Below, piece after piece: positions 25,201-33,685 of a DNA stretch of 49,199 nt; the stretch's first letter is position 1, and each line of letters starts with the position of its first letter. Below the pieces are notes generated by a model. The model searched no databases. It was given only the letters and a program-made list of their open reading frames with translations, and was not told where the DNA came from. The translations under genes were made by a program, and so were the position numbers. The stretch comes from Planctomycetota bacterium (GTDB lineage: Bacteria > Planctomycetota > SZUA-567 > H5-PLA8): NCBI GenBank assembly GCA_016200135.1, contig JACQFI010000081.1, forward strand, positions 1 through 49,199. Direction: 5' to 3'.

Positions 25201-27511
25201 GTACCGGCTGCTCGTCGACGTGGTGACCACGACGATCTTTTACTTTCTGCTGCTGCTGCCGTTCGGGTTCCTGGCGGAGCGCCTGCTCTTCCCGCAGCCG
25301 ACGCTCGCGCGCACCTGCCTGACGGCGGCAGCGCTCTTCCTGCTGTTCAGCGTGCTGCTCTACTTCTTCCATCCGGGCTTCCACCTCGCAAGCAACATCT
25401 TCGTGACGATGGTCACGTTCGTCATCGTGATCCTGACGCTGCCGGCGCTCCTTATTATCGCCGGCCGCGGGCTGGCGCTGCTGCTGGAGCCGGGCGCGCG
25501 CTTCAAGCGGAAACATTCCGCCGAGGCCGAGACGTGGGGCGTGCTCTCGGCGGCGCTCTCGCTCGCGGTGAGCAACATGCGGCGGCGCAAGCTGCGCACC
25601 GGGCTGACGCTCGCGACGATCACGCTGCTGGTGATGTCGCTGGTGCTCTTAACGAGCACGGCGGCGGGAACGCAGTTCTACCGCGAGCGGCAGGCGTTCC
25701 CCAGCGTGCCGTACCGCGGGATTCAGGTGCTCAACACGCACGACCACACGCACGGCATGAACGAAGCGACGGCCGCGATCATCCAAGCCACCTATGAGAA
25801 AAAAGCGCATGTCGTCCTGCGCCGTTGCCTCAATCCGGGCTTCGAGTCGAATATCTCATGCTACGCCGTCGCGGCGCATGAGGGCGAGACATCGGTTTCG
25901 CGTCGGTTCACCGTGCGCGGCGCGATCACGCTGGAGCCGGAAGAGACGGAGATCTCGGGGCTGCACCGCGCCCTTAGCCAGGGCCGGTTCTTCGAGGCCG
26001 GCGACGAGGCGGCCTGCCTGCTCACGGAAGATCTGGCCGCGCGGCAGAAACTTTCCGTCGGCGATACGGTGCGGATGTTCGGCGAGGACCTGCAGCTCGT
26101 CGGGCTGCTGAAGTCCACGCAGGTGGACGCGGAGATCGTGGACGTCTGCGGAAAGCCGGTGACGCCGGAGGCGTTCTACCGGCAGGCGCTCAGCGTCGAT
26201 TCGCCCGACCACCTGCTGGCCAACGAGACGATCTTCGTGCCCGGCGCGCTGATCCGGCGGCGCTGCCCCGAGCCGTTCCCGGTGTATTCGGTGGTGGTGG
26301 CGCCGAAGCCGCCCGAGAAGGAGCAGATCGCCGCGCGCACCGGCGAACTGCGCGCGCTCCGCGAGCGCGCCGAGGCCGAGCGCGTGGGGACGCTCGAACA
26401 GCGCGTGCTGCGCGTGGCCAAGGGCGAACTGAATCTCGCCGAAACGGAGCGTTTGATCGGCAGCGGCCATGCGGATGAGATGGAAACATTGGCGGCGTAC
26501 AACCTCCAGCGCCGAACGATCAAGAGCATCGCGGAGGAGATCGCGGCGAGCTGCGCGAACGTGGACGTGTACCTCACCGATCCCGCGCCGCCGTGGATGG
26601 AAGGCGCGCGCGACCGCGTGGACCTGCTCTCGGCCTTCGCGCGCGTCTCCCTGCAGTCGGGCGCGTTCCTGATCCTGCCGTTCACGATCTCGTTCTTCAT
26701 GCTGCTGGCGATCATGATCGGCAACGTGTACGAGCGGCGGCAGGAGATTCACGTCTTCTCGTCGGTGGGCCTCGCGCCGCGGCACGTCGCGGGGATGTTC
26801 CTGGCGGAAGCGCTGGTGTACGCGGGCATCGCGTCGGTGCTCGGCTATTTTCTCGGCATCATCCTGCTGGATATCTTCCGGCGCGCGGGCTGGCTGCCGC
26901 CGGACTTCCACGCGAACTACTTCGGCAAAGTGGTGATCTGGTCGGCGGCGCTCGCGACGGCGTCCTCGCTGCTCTCGGTGCTGTACCCGATGCGCATCGC
27001 GGCGCTGATGGTGAACCCGTCGCTGGAACGCATCTGGCGCATCGAGACCGAGCCGCAGGGCGACGCGTGGACGATCGCGCTGCCGTTCGTGGCGAACGAC
27101 CGGCGCGAGGCGCTGGGGATGCTGGAGTTCGCGCGCGAGTTCCTCGGCCACCACCGCGGCGAACGGACCGGCGCGTTCGCGACCGAGGACGAGCCGGTGC
27201 TGAGGGCGGGTACGGACGCGCCGGTGCTCACGGCGTCGATCTGGCTCTCCCCCTTCGAGCGCAACCTGGTGCAGTCGATCGCGTTCGCGCCGCGGCACGA
27301 GCCGCAGAAGGAGCGCTACCATTTCGATCTGCAGATCAAGAAAGTCTCGGGGCCGGATTACCTCTGGCGTAAATCCAACCACGCCTTCGTGGACGGGTTG
27401 CGCAAGCAGATGCTGGTCTGGCGCTCGCTCGACGATGCGCAGATTCAGGAGTACGTCCGCAACGGCGAGGAAGCGCTGCGCACAGCCGCTGGCGAAGGAG
27501 GCACGGCATGA
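22241..27511 (+). CDS. giant membrane protein: M28-peptidase-like and PA-like domains fused to an FtsX permease
   Basis: 1756 residues from the ATG at 22241, two bases after the previous stop, with GAGGAG upstream. Order: N-terminal helices (about 15-95); an M28 aminopeptidase-like region starting ELGPRATGSEGLERTLAFVQAEL (about 130-560) with a PA-like insert (GLTGELVYLGLGED to AAGAVILEG, about 228-285); a beta-rich region (about 590-900); a coiled coil (about 930-985); three helices (about 990-1085); then FtsX TM1 (LRTGLTLATITLLVMSLVLL, about 1118-1138), a long MacB-type periplasmic domain, and three C-terminal FtsX helices (about 1470-1590). In the peptidase-like part H364-x-D366 is kept, but the usual D-N and E-E zinc/catalytic sites read GGQES (379-381) and GHWQ (410-413). 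The peptidase is therefore probably inactive or altered. It is coupled by a 4-base overlap to the gene at 27508. Confidence 0.9.
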   Translation: MNETDFNPRPGKRYFHTAMAPLYLALLVTAAAMLGGVSPAGAGLAGLAALGLALLPVGVILAGWKWQSPRLVRAALLVLVAEVVVLGWSVSPGRTQDFGVLKLDEAATKERLKHGSEQAYAETLRCAKQIAELGPRATGSEGLERTLAFVQAELAKHGWDKTSKGNPEDLGEPPAEKTVRRTEFSVLAPRDAGSSLELLPNLPGEIDRKFTAYALMPNGVQPCATPAEGLTGELVYLGLGEDADWEKKELSGRIAVFEFASNDAWRRAYELGAAGAVILEGTEADGETVRQADQKYVALLPLNFSRLYVHDERPGTVEAVRAAAKKGARAILNCGMRLENAPAPVLEALIKGTQTERELLVMCHADARAVAPSLSYGGQESFALGAWLALFDYFSAHRPAFSLRFALTTGHWQSQAAGRAYAYALKDAVGPRIAMSVGVALDPESDALILTDETVADSVHPSQYWWLKKLLFTVDRREHGWIDQIEALSERPVLDRGDTPSKYAFYGGRPTIPGSNWSLWLAPVDQWPPLSHSIGFPTANQMLSQIGGMSVALVTCGGYRQRHFTCQDRIEPYLAKAENLKPQLELTFALLGALADLDPKRFPEYPAQPHREYGGYNVADVQVLRWNPGILWYDKGRPKNARTFVMLVPADARFLRGRNNAYWPRPLAPTRYTHRQLQCLETVYFAEAGEDGRAHFPNVYCPFPQISYNALAFSMDAQGRITHAFDQGFHGDMEFHFLERSFHAPRVLFQTPVFECGALVIPGLMDHNRFNIGSQVENEYCMQWGLGNDQDDAEIPWLPVRAVNEVTTHTTADAYAWIQFRDLAMVFLKPGQRCEIRAGHLARKQALFNDDPRLRARLTEDAQRDHIPLGDALAKLDNSAPGARAPSLAAGHAPAPDYLGFRVDQGEERRLEETARLSYEQLANITRKRLDEYAALNVRSPSADLFQARAERQSQRAEEERAAGHAAAARAAETLAWADASQAYTGAYRLLVDVVTTTIFYFLLLLPFGFLAERLLFPQPTLARTCLTAAALFLLFSVLLYFFHPGFHLASNIFVTMVTFVIVILTLPALLIIAGRGLALLLEPGARFKRKHSAEAETWGVLSAALSLAVSNMRRRKLRTGLTLATITLLVMSLVLLTSTAAGTQFYRERQAFPSVPYRGIQVLNTHDHTHGMNEATAAIIQATYEKKAHVVLRRCLNPGFESNISCYAVAAHEGETSVSRRFTVRGAITLEPEETEISGLHRALSQGRFFEAGDEAACLLTEDLAARQKLSVGDTVRMFGEDLQLVGLLKSTQVDAEIVDVCGKPVTPEAFYRQALSVDSPDHLLANETIFVPGALIRRRCPEPFPVYSVVVAPKPPEKEQIAARTGELRALRERAEAERVGTLEQRVLRVAKGELNLAETERLIGSGHADEMETLAAYNLQRRTIKSIAEEIAASCANVDVYLTDPAPPWMEGARDRVDLLSAFARVSLQSGAFLILPFTISFFMLLAIMIGNVYERRQEIHVFSSVGLAPRHVAGMFLAEALVYAGIASVLGYFLGIILLDIFRRAGWLPPDFHANYFGKVVIWSAALATASSLLSVLYPMRIAALMVNPSLERIWRIETEPQGDAWTIALPFVANDRREALGMLEFAREFLGHHRGERTGAFATEDEPVLRAGTDAPVLTASIWLSPFERNLVQSIAFAPRHEPQKERYHFDLQIKKVSGPDYLWRKSNHAFVDGLRKQMLVWRSLDDAQIQEYVRNGEEALRTAAGEGGTA

Positions 27512-29493
27512 GCGAATCCGTGAACGTCTCCGTCGCGCTGAGCGACGCGCCGCTCGAAGAGGGCCTGAATGCGCGCACGTTCTGGGTGATCCTGTACGGC
27601 GCGTTCATCCTGATGCCCGCGAACCTGTACCTGATGCTCGTCGCGGGCACGTCGCTCACCGGGGCCGTCTCGTTCGTGGCGCTGATTCTCTGGGTCGAGT
27701 TGGCGCGGCTCGGGCGCAGGCCGCTCACGCCGGCCGAGGCATTCATCGTGTACTCGATCTCCGGCATGTCCGCGGGGCAGATGCTCTTTTACAACTACGC
27801 AGTCCATCCGGCGTACTTCCGCGTCTCCGAGATCGCGCACACCTTTAAAGACGGGAACGGCGTGCCGTTCGCGGACCTCGCGCCGACGTGGTGGGCGCCG
27901 CCGGCGGATGTCGCGGCGGGGCGCTCGTTCCTGCATACGGCGTGGCTCGCGCCGATCCTGGTCTCGGCGGCGGTGTGGATCTTCCACATCGTGGCCGATC
28001 TCTCACTGGGGATCGTCGGCCGCGAGATGTTCCTCAAAGTGGAGAAGCTCGATTTCCCGTTCGCCAAGCCCACCGCCGCCGCGTGCCAGGCTCTGACCGG
28101 CGGCAACGACGAGACGCGCCGCACCTTCACGGTGACGAGCATCATCGGGACGATCTGGGGCGCGCTGGTCTACTTTCCGGTGCTGCTCGGCAAGGGCATT
28201 CTCGATTGGCCGATTCCTTGGGCGGATTTCAACCTGATTGTTCATCAGTATCTGCCCGGCTCGGTGCTCGGCATCGGCACGGACCTGATGTCCTTCGCCG
28301 CGGGGTTCATCCTGCGCTTTCGCGTGGTGGTCTCGATGCTGCTCGGCGGCATTGCAATCCAGTTCTTCGGCAACGCGTGGGCGGCAAAATACCACCCGAT
28401 CTTTGCCGAACGCTTTGCGGAAGGCATGTCGATCCGCACTACGCTCCTGCAGCAACTGTTCGTGTGGATGCCGGTGTTCATTGGCGGCATGGTGGCGGCG
28501 GCGATCCTGCCGCTGATTTTTCAGCCGCGCACGCTCTACCAGACGTTCGCGAACCTGGGCCGTTCGAGCAAAACGCTTGCCGGCGCGAGCCAGGAGAGCG
28601 AGCGGACGGTGCCGATTCGCTGGCTGCTCTTTCTCTTCTTCGGCTCAATCGTCTTTGCGGTGCTGCTCTTCCGGTTCCTGATCCCCGACTTCCCGTGGTA
28701 CTTCATCGCGCCCTTCGCGATGCTCTGGTCGTTCGTCTTCTCGATGATCGACATCCGCGCGAAGGGCGACACGGGCTTCCGCGTCGAGCCGCCGTACGTG
28801 CGCGAGGGCCTGATCATCGGGACGAACAACATGGTCAAGGCCGAGGCCGGGCAGGCGCTCTCGACGGGCGTCTGGTTCGCGCCGTGGCCGATCTCGCTGG
28901 GGTCCGCGCAGTGGGTGGAGGACTTCAAAGTCTGCGAGCTCGTGCGCTGCAAGCCGCGCAGCTACATTAAGGCCGCGGTGCTCGGGATGCTGGTCGGCAT
29001 GGCCGCGAACCTCTTCTTTATGTCCGTCTTCTGGTCCGTCGCACCGATCCCGTCATCCACGTACCCGTACGCGGCGACGATCCTGCCCGTCTGGACGACG
29101 CAGCTCTGCTTCTGGATGTCCACGACCGTCGAAGGCGCGCGCTTCGGCGACGCTTCGGGCGCGGCGATCGTCGCGCAGGTCTTCCGCTTCGACTGGATGC
29201 TCGCCGCGTTCCTGCTCTTCGGGCTGATCTACGTCGCGGGCCGCATGTTCAAGCGGCTGGAACTCTCGTTGATCGGCCTGGCCGTTGGCATGGCGGTGCC
29301 GCTGCCGTTCACGCCCTCGCTCTTCATCGGCGGGCTAATCGCGCGGGCGGTGAAGAAGTGGAAGGGCCCCGAGTGGTTCGAGAGCCATCGCTACGTGATC
29401 GTCGCGGGGCTGGGCATGGGCATGGGCGTGGTGCTGGGGCTCTTTGCGGCGATCGCGGCGCTGGTGAATTCGCTGGTGAGTCTGCCGTACTGA
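27508..29493 (+). CDS. OPT-like integral membrane protein (transporter-like), second copy
   Basis: A 661-residue protein with about 14 hydrophobic helices, starting at an ATG that overlaps the TGA of the giant M28-FtsX gene (ATGA). The opening LEEGLNARTFWVILYGAFIL and later segments such as VEKLDFPFAKPTAAACQAL and IDIRAKGDTGFRVEPPYVREGL resemble OPT-related membrane proteins. The lengths and helix pattern parallel the gene at 19812-22238. It is the last gene of the cluster and ends before a convergent AraC gene. The transported molecule is not predictable from sequence; peptides or amino-acid derivatives released by the envelope machinery are one hypothesis. Confidence 0.83.
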   Translation: MSESVNVSVALSDAPLEEGLNARTFWVILYGAFILMPANLYLMLVAGTSLTGAVSFVALILWVELARLGRRPLTPAEAFIVYSISGMSAGQMLFYNYAVHPAYFRVSEIAHTFKDGNGVPFADLAPTWWAPPADVAAGRSFLHTAWLAPILVSAAVWIFHIVADLSLGIVGREMFLKVEKLDFPFAKPTAAACQALTGGNDETRRTFTVTSIIGTIWGALVYFPVLLGKGILDWPIPWADFNLIVHQYLPGSVLGIGTDLMSFAAGFILRFRVVVSMLLGGIAIQFFGNAWAAKYHPIFAERFAEGMSIRTTLLQQLFVWMPVFIGGMVAAAILPLIFQPRTLYQTFANLGRSSKTLAGASQESERTVPIRWLLFLFFGSIVFAVLLFRFLIPDFPWYFIAPFAMLWSFVFSMIDIRAKGDTGFRVEPPYVREGLIIGTNNMVKAEAGQALSTGVWFAPWPISLGSAQWVEDFKVCELVRCKPRSYIKAAVLGMLVGMAANLFFMSVFWSVAPIPSSTYPYAATILPVWTTQLCFWMSTTVEGARFGDASGAAIVAQVFRFDWMLAAFLLFGLIYVAGRMFKRLELSLIGLAVGMAVPLPFTPSLFIGGLIARAVKKWKGPEWFESHRYVIVAGLGMGMGVVLGLFAAIAALVNSLVSLPY

Positions 29494-29498
29494 CTTTT

Positions 29499-29579
29499 GC
29501 CGCAAAGACGCGGAGCACGCCAAGAAATACGATAGATTTAAGAGTTCGTTTTCTTGGAATACTTGGCGTCTCTGCGGCT
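29499..29579. repeat. imperfect inverted repeat of the GCAAAGACGC type between convergent genes
   Basis: GCCGCAAAGACGCGGAGCAC, continuing GCCAAG, at 29499-29524 pairs imperfectly with TTGGCGTCTCTGCGGC near 29562-29578. The element lies in the 102-base gap between the convergent OPT-like and AraC genes and may serve as a bidirectional terminator. Related words (CGCCAAGACGCCAA at 31412-31425, CGCAAAGACGCTAAGGCGCA near 36938-36957) occur at two other intergenic sites. Confidence 0.6.
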
Positions 29580-29595
29580 CGATTACTTCGATGCG

Positions 29596-30471
29596 CTATG
29601 CGCCGCCGGAGAGCGCTTTGCGCTGGGCGCGCTGGAAGGCGCGCGGCGAGAGGCCGACTTGCGCTTTAAATTGCGCCGAGAAGGTGAACGGGTCGCCATA
29701 GCCGAGCGACGCGGCGACCTGCTTGACCGAGCCGGTGAGCAGGAGCTCCCTGGCGCGCGCGAGGCGGAAGCGGACGCGGTATGCGCCCGGCGCGCAGTGC
29801 GCGATACGGTGAAAGTTCTTGCGGAAGCTCGTGTACGAGACGCCGAGTTGCGCCGCGACCTTCTCCATGCTGAAGCGCGCTTCGATGTTGCGCTCCAGCA
29901 GCGAGCACGCGTCGGAGACGATGCGCTCCCAGTAACTTTGCAGCCGGTTCTGCCGCGCGCGCTCGTAGAGCCCGTGGATGAATTCGAGCGTGCGCACGAA
30001 CGCAAGCGGCGTGGGAATCTCGCTGGTGGTGGACGCGAGCGTCTTCTGCAGCGCGAGGAATTCGTCCAGAATGCCGGGGTAGACGCCGACTGCCAGCACG
30101 GGCTCGGCGGAGACCAGCCCGATGCGGACCAGTTCCGCCGCGGTGCGCGGGTCCGTGGCGATGAAGAACTCGGCGTAGTCGCTGGCGGAGTCGAACCAGG
30201 TGGAGTGCAGGCGGCCCGGAAAGCGGTGAAAGAGCGTGCCCGGCTGGAGCGCGATGCTTGGATTCTTCTCGTCGGAGTACCTTCCTCTTCCGCGCAGCAC
30301 GAAATTGATGCCGAGAAAATCCGAACGCATGTTCGGGTGCTGGTTCGGTTCCTTACCGTGCGCCTTGAACATGGCCAGGATGTGCCGCCAGTAACCTCCC
30401 GAACCGAAGCCGCGAATGGGCCCGAGCTTGTTCTCGAGGTCGATCTTGCGCAGGTCGAAGGCCGCGGGCAT
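29596..30471 (-). CDS. AraC-family transcriptional regulator
   Basis: A 291-residue protein starting at the ATG at 30471. The N-terminal half (about 50-170) looks like the effector-binding part, with FVLRGRGRYSDE, LQPGTLFHRFPGRLHSTW and helices. The C-terminal AraC/XylS double helix-turn-helix reads FSMEKVAAQLGVSYTSFRKNF and VKQVAASLGYGDPFTFSAQFK, ending AQVGLSPRAFQRAQR. It is divergent from the phyH-led operon at 30550, with a short gap of about 78 bases containing a candidate operator. It is therefore the likely activator of that operon. It mirrors the AraC/PhyH divergent pair at 12-14 kb. Confidence 0.93.
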   Translation of the reverse strand: MPAAFDLRKIDLENKLGPIRGFGSGGYWRHILAMFKAHGKEPNQHPNMRSDFLGINFVLRGRGRYSDEKNPSIALQPGTLFHRFPGRLHSTWFDSASDYAEFFIATDPRTAAELVRIGLVSAEPVLAVGVYPGILDEFLALQKTLASTTSEIPTPLAFVRTLEFIHGLYERARQNRLQSYWERIVSDACSLLERNIEARFSMEKVAAQLGVSYTSFRKNFHRIAHCAPGAYRVRFRLARARELLLTGSVKQVAASLGYGDPFTFSAQFKAQVGLSPRAFQRAQRKALSGGA

Positions 30472-30489
30472 GCCCCCTAGGATAGCTTG

Positions 30490-30510
30490 CCAATTAACAC
30501 ATGCAATTGG
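30490..30510. promoter_or_regulatory. candidate operator between divergent araC-type and phyH genes
   Basis: CCAATT (30490-30495) and AATTGG (30505-30510) form a 6-bp inverted repeat with a nine-base spacer, in the narrow gap between the AraC-type start at 30471 and the phyH start. AraC proteins more often bind direct repeats, so the assignment is tentative. Confidence 0.3.
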
Positions 30511-30549
30511 TCATCCAGGCTATTCCTAAACAGAGCTATACGAGGCATA

Positions 30550-31380
30550 TTGCATCGCGCCCCGAACAACCATTTCACGGACAAGAGCTACGGCAACTGC
30601 ACCTACAAAGGCCCGCTTGAAAATCTGCCGGTGCCTGAGACGTTCGATCTCGAAGCGGCCATCGAAGGCATGTACACGGACGGCTACTGCATCGTGCCCG
30701 GCGTGCTGAACCGGGAGGAGGTCGCGGAGCTGCGCGCGTTCATGGACAGCATGGGCGGCGACGACGCGCAGTATCACGTCAAGAACTGGTGCTACAACAA
30801 ACACATCTCGAGCGAGTTTCACAAAGATCCCCGGTACCTGAAGTACATCGACTTGCCCGGTGTCATCGACGTGCTCGAAGCGGTCCACGGGCCCGGCTGC
30901 CACGTCTCGGGCGGGACGTCGTGGATCACCGGCGCGGGCCGCGAGATGGGCATTCACGTCGACTGGCTGCCGTTCAACACGCTGCCGCAGGAATATCTTG
31001 AAGACCCGCGCGTGCGCATTCCCGTCTACAAGTCCACTGCTCACATTTACCTCAACGACATGCAGCCGAACCTCGGGCCGACGACGCTGATTCCCGGCAG
31101 CCACATGTCCGGCCGCGCGCCGAAGGACGAATGCACCTGGAACGGCGTCACGCCAAAAGCGGTGATGGTGAAGGCGGGCGACGTGGCGCTCTTCCGCACG
31201 GAAGTCTGGCACGGCGCGTGGCGCAACACGAACGAGCAGGAACGCCGCTACATGATGCAGGTCTTCTACGGCTTCGGCGTGGAAGGCCACGGCTACCCGC
31301 CCATGCGTTACGCATCGCTCTGGAATACGGAGTGCCTGCAGAAGGCCACGCCGCGGCAGCGGAAACTGCTGGGGGGATGA
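30550..31380 (+). CDS. phytanoyl-CoA dioxygenase (PhyH) family oxygenase, first gene of a catabolic cluster
   Basis: About 276 residues. The start is uncertain: no ATG fits, and TTG codons at 30550 (GAGG just upstream) and 30487 are both possible. The iron ligands are H136-x-D138 in MGIHVDWLPF and distal H221 in EVWHGAWRN, with RRYMMQVFYGF supplying the co-substrate Arg. LGPTTLIPGSHMSG is the usual PhyH block between them. The enzyme should be a cytoplasmic Fe(II)/2-oxoglutarate oxygenase with an unknown substrate. It begins a run of co-directional dehydrogenase genes and is divergent from an AraC-type regulator. Confidence 0.88.
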   Translation: MHRAPNNHFTDKSYGNCTYKGPLENLPVPETFDLEAAIEGMYTDGYCIVPGVLNREEVAELRAFMDSMGGDDAQYHVKNWCYNKHISSEFHKDPRYLKYIDLPGVIDVLEAVHGPGCHVSGGTSWITGAGREMGIHVDWLPFNTLPQEYLEDPRVRIPVYKSTAHIYLNDMQPNLGPTTLIPGSHMSGRAPKDECTWNGVTPKAVMVKAGDVALFRTEVWHGAWRNTNEQERRYMMQVFYGFGVEGHGYPPMRYASLWNTECLQKATPRQRKLLGG

Positions 31381-31521
31381 GGCAAGATGGGCGGACACAT
31401 TATTTTGAACCGCCAAGACGCCAAACCGCCAAGAACGGATTAGGAAACGAATCCCCAAACTCTCTTGGCGGATTTACGATACTCGGGGTTGCTTATAGCC
31501 AGGTTGGAAAACGGAGGACGC

Positions 31522-32283
31522 ATGATCGATCTGCGCAACAAGCACTTCTTCATCGTGGGCGGGAGCCGGGGCATCGGCGCGGGGGCGGCGAAACTGGCGG
31601 CGGCGCTGGGCGCGCGCGTGGGCCTCACTTTTCGCGGAGATCAAGCGGCGGCGGAGCAGGTCGTCGAGGAGATCAAGAAGAAGGAGGGCCGGGCGGCGGC
31701 GTTCAAGGCCGACGTTCAGAACGAGGGCGAGATTGGCGCGGCGGTAGACGCATCCGTGAAGCAGTTTGGGCCCCTGCACGGGATGGTCGTATCGGCGGGC
31801 GTCTTCGAGCACATGCCAATCGAGACGATGACGGTGGAGTTCTGGAACCGGACCATCGGCATCAACCTCACCGGCACGATGCTCGCGGTGAAGGCCGCCG
31901 CGCGCCACATGCGCGCCGCGAAGACGGGCGGTTCGATCGTAATCTACACGTCCACGGCAGGCCAGAGCGGCGGAGGCGGCGGGTCGTCCGCCTACTGCAC
32001 GAGCAAGGCCGGACAGATCGTGTTCATGAAGTGCATGGCGCACGAGCTCGCCGCGGACAGGATTCGCGTCAACTGCATCGCGCCGGCTTGGACCGAGACG
32101 GAGATGGCCGCGGCGAGCCTGGAGCGGCTCGGCCGCGAGAAGGTCGCCAAGAGCTTTCCGCTGGGGCGCATCGGCCAGGTGAGCGACATCGCCAACGCGA
32201 CCTGCTATCTGCTCAGCGATCTCGCGGAGTTCGTCACCGGGAGCACGCTCACCGTGGACGGCGGGCTCGCGATGCGCGGCTGA
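31522..32283 (+). CDS. short-chain dehydrogenase/reductase (SDR)
   Basis: A 253-residue protein. The ATG at 31522 is fixed by GGAGG six bases upstream. The cofactor motif is GGSRGIGAGAAK near residues 12-23, with the first T of TGxxxGxG replaced by G. Then INLTGT (Asn), the active-site Ser in YTSTAGQ, and Y158-x3-K162 (SAYCTSKAG). The ending GSTLTVDGGLAMRG is typical of classical SDRs. It should oxidise a hydroxyl or reduce a carbonyl with NAD(P). Downstream of the PhyH oxygenase, it probably oxidises the hydroxylated product or the same sugar-like substrate (inference). Confidence 0.93.
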   Translation: MIDLRNKHFFIVGGSRGIGAGAAKLAAALGARVGLTFRGDQAAAEQVVEEIKKKEGRAAAFKADVQNEGEIGAAVDASVKQFGPLHGMVVSAGVFEHMPIETMTVEFWNRTIGINLTGTMLAVKAAARHMRAAKTGGSIVIYTSTAGQSGGGGGSSAYCTSKAGQIVFMKCMAHELAADRIRVNCIAPAWTETEMAAASLERLGREKVAKSFPLGRIGQVSDIANATCYLLSDLAEFVTGSTLTVDGGLAMRG

Positions 32284-32300
32284 GCGCGCCTTGATCCGTA

Positions 32301-32384
32301 TAAATCCCTTCCTTATGTAAGGAGGGGTTGGGGGAGGTTTAAAAAGTGCAGGGAATAACCCCCCCCCTTACTTAAAGGGGGAAT
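32301..32384. repeat. C/G-rich palindromic element R2
   Basis: AAATCCCTTCCTTATGTAAGG, GGTTGGGGGAGGTT, CAGGGAATAACCCCCCCC and TTACTTAAAGGGGGAATT occur in the same order as the reverse complement of element R1 (1485-1610). It separates the SDR stop from the aldo/keto reductase start. Flanking CTTGATC and GATCAAG (32290-32296 and near 32393-32400) form an outer inverted repeat. Confidence 0.78.
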
Positions 32385-32465
32385 TCATTGCGCGATCAAG
32401 CGTCTCCACAGAGCAAGCGGTAGTCAGGGCCAGCACAGGTCATTCTGCAAAGAAAGGGCGCGAAG

Positions 32466-33428
32466 ATGAACTACCGCACGCTCGGCCGCAGCGACCTGAA
32501 AGTCTCCGAGATCGCGTTGGGCTCGTGGCTGACGTTTGGCGTCGGCGTCGAGCGCGACCGCGCCACGGCGTGTCTGCGCAAAGCCCTGGACTTAGGCATC
32601 AACTTCATCGACACGGCGAACATCTACGGCAAAGGCGCGGCGGAGACGTTCCTCGGCGAGGCGCTGAAGGACGTCCCGCGCAAATCGTACATCATCGGGA
32701 CGAAACTCTTCTGGCCGATGACGCCCACCGACCGCGGGCTTTCGGCCGCGCAGATCCGCAAACAGATCGACGCGTCGCTGCAGCGCCTGCGCATCGAATG
32801 CGTGGACTTGTACCAGTGCCACCGCTACGACCAGGAGGTCCCGCTCGAAGAGACGCTAGGCGCGATGGGCGCGGTCGTGCGGCAGGGCAAGGCCCGCTAC
32901 ATCGGCTTCAGCGAATGGACCGCGCCGCAGATCGCCGCGGCGCTCAAGCTGCCCGGCGTCGAACGCTTCGTCTCGAGCCAGCCACAGTACTCGATGCTCT
33001 GGCGCAAGCCCGAGAGGGACGTGATTCCGCTGTGCGAGCGCGAGCAGATCGGCCAGATCGTCTGGTCGCCGCTGGCGCAGGGGGTGCTCACTGGAAAGTA
33101 CAAGCCCGGCCAGCCGCCGCCGAAAGATTCGCGCGCCGCGAATCCGGCCATGAACGTGCACATGAACGACCAGGGCGTGCCGCTGCAGAACGAGAAACTC
33201 TACGCGGCCGTGCAGGAACTGGAACCGGTCGCGAAAGCGCGCGGCTTGAGCCTGGCCGAGATGGCGCTGGCGTGGGTGTTGCGGCAGAAGAACGTCGCGT
33301 CCGCGATCGTCGGCGCGAGCCGGCCGGAGCAACTCGAGAGCAACGTACGGGCTTCCGGCGTCAAGCTGGACGCGGACGCGCTGGGAGCCATCGATCGGAT
33401 TTTGAAGGGCTTTGCGCAGTTCGATTAA
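32466..33428 (+). CDS. aldo/keto reductase (voltage-gated K+ channel beta-subunit-like type)
   Basis: A 320-residue TIM-barrel protein starting MNYRTLGRSDLKVSEIALGS. The catalytic tetrad is visible as D49 and Y54 (FIDTANIYGKG), Lys near 80 (IIGTKLFW) and His near 119 (LYQCHRYD). YIGFSEWTAPQI, QPQYSMLWR and the NADP-phosphate-contacting region IVGASRPEQLESN are as in the family. It should reduce or oxidise a sugar-type aldehyde or ketone with NADP(H). It continues the co-directional run after the SDR, separated by element R2. Confidence 0.94.
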   Translation: MNYRTLGRSDLKVSEIALGSWLTFGVGVERDRATACLRKALDLGINFIDTANIYGKGAAETFLGEALKDVPRKSYIIGTKLFWPMTPTDRGLSAAQIRKQIDASLQRLRIECVDLYQCHRYDQEVPLEETLGAMGAVVRQGKARYIGFSEWTAPQIAAALKLPGVERFVSSQPQYSMLWRKPERDVIPLCEREQIGQIVWSPLAQGVLTGKYKPGQPPPKDSRAANPAMNVHMNDQGVPLQNEKLYAAVQELEPVAKARGLSLAEMALAWVLRQKNVASAIVGASRPEQLESNVRASGVKLDADALGAIDRILKGFAQFD

Positions 33429-33685
33429 CGGCTGTCACCGCAATTGCCAACTCCCAACCTCTCTCAATCCCTCTCCTCACTCGGTAGGTAAGGAGGGTGT
33501 CGCAGGCCGGTATATCGCTGGACTAAGATACCATAACTATATAAATTTAAATAACTTGTGAATATACAAGCGATTTTGATGGCCCCCTTCTTGCCTTTTC
33601 TAAGTAACGAAGATAGGATGTCAGACATCTTACTTGAGTAACGGGGCAAGGGCCTCGCGACACAGCATCCTAAAGGAGACATTCC
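33429..33685. other. AT-rich intergenic region with small palindromes, possible promoter/operator region
   Basis: No gene is seen. The 33530-33660 part is much AT-richer than its surroundings. It holds the palindromes CTTGT-GAATAT-ACAAG (33555-33570) and GATGTC-A-GACATC (33617-33629). The heptamer AGTAACG is repeated at 33603 and 33637. Such features fit a regulated promoter for the phyH gene at 33686, so the second half of the cluster may be a separate transcription unit. No clear -35/-10 pair could be fixed. Confidence 0.45.

Noticed and set aside
23360..25516. 718-codon minus-strand open frame within the giant M28-FtsX gene
   Set aside because: Arg-rich low-information translation typical of an antisense frame. 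The plus strand has membrane helices and FtsX motifs across the same bases.
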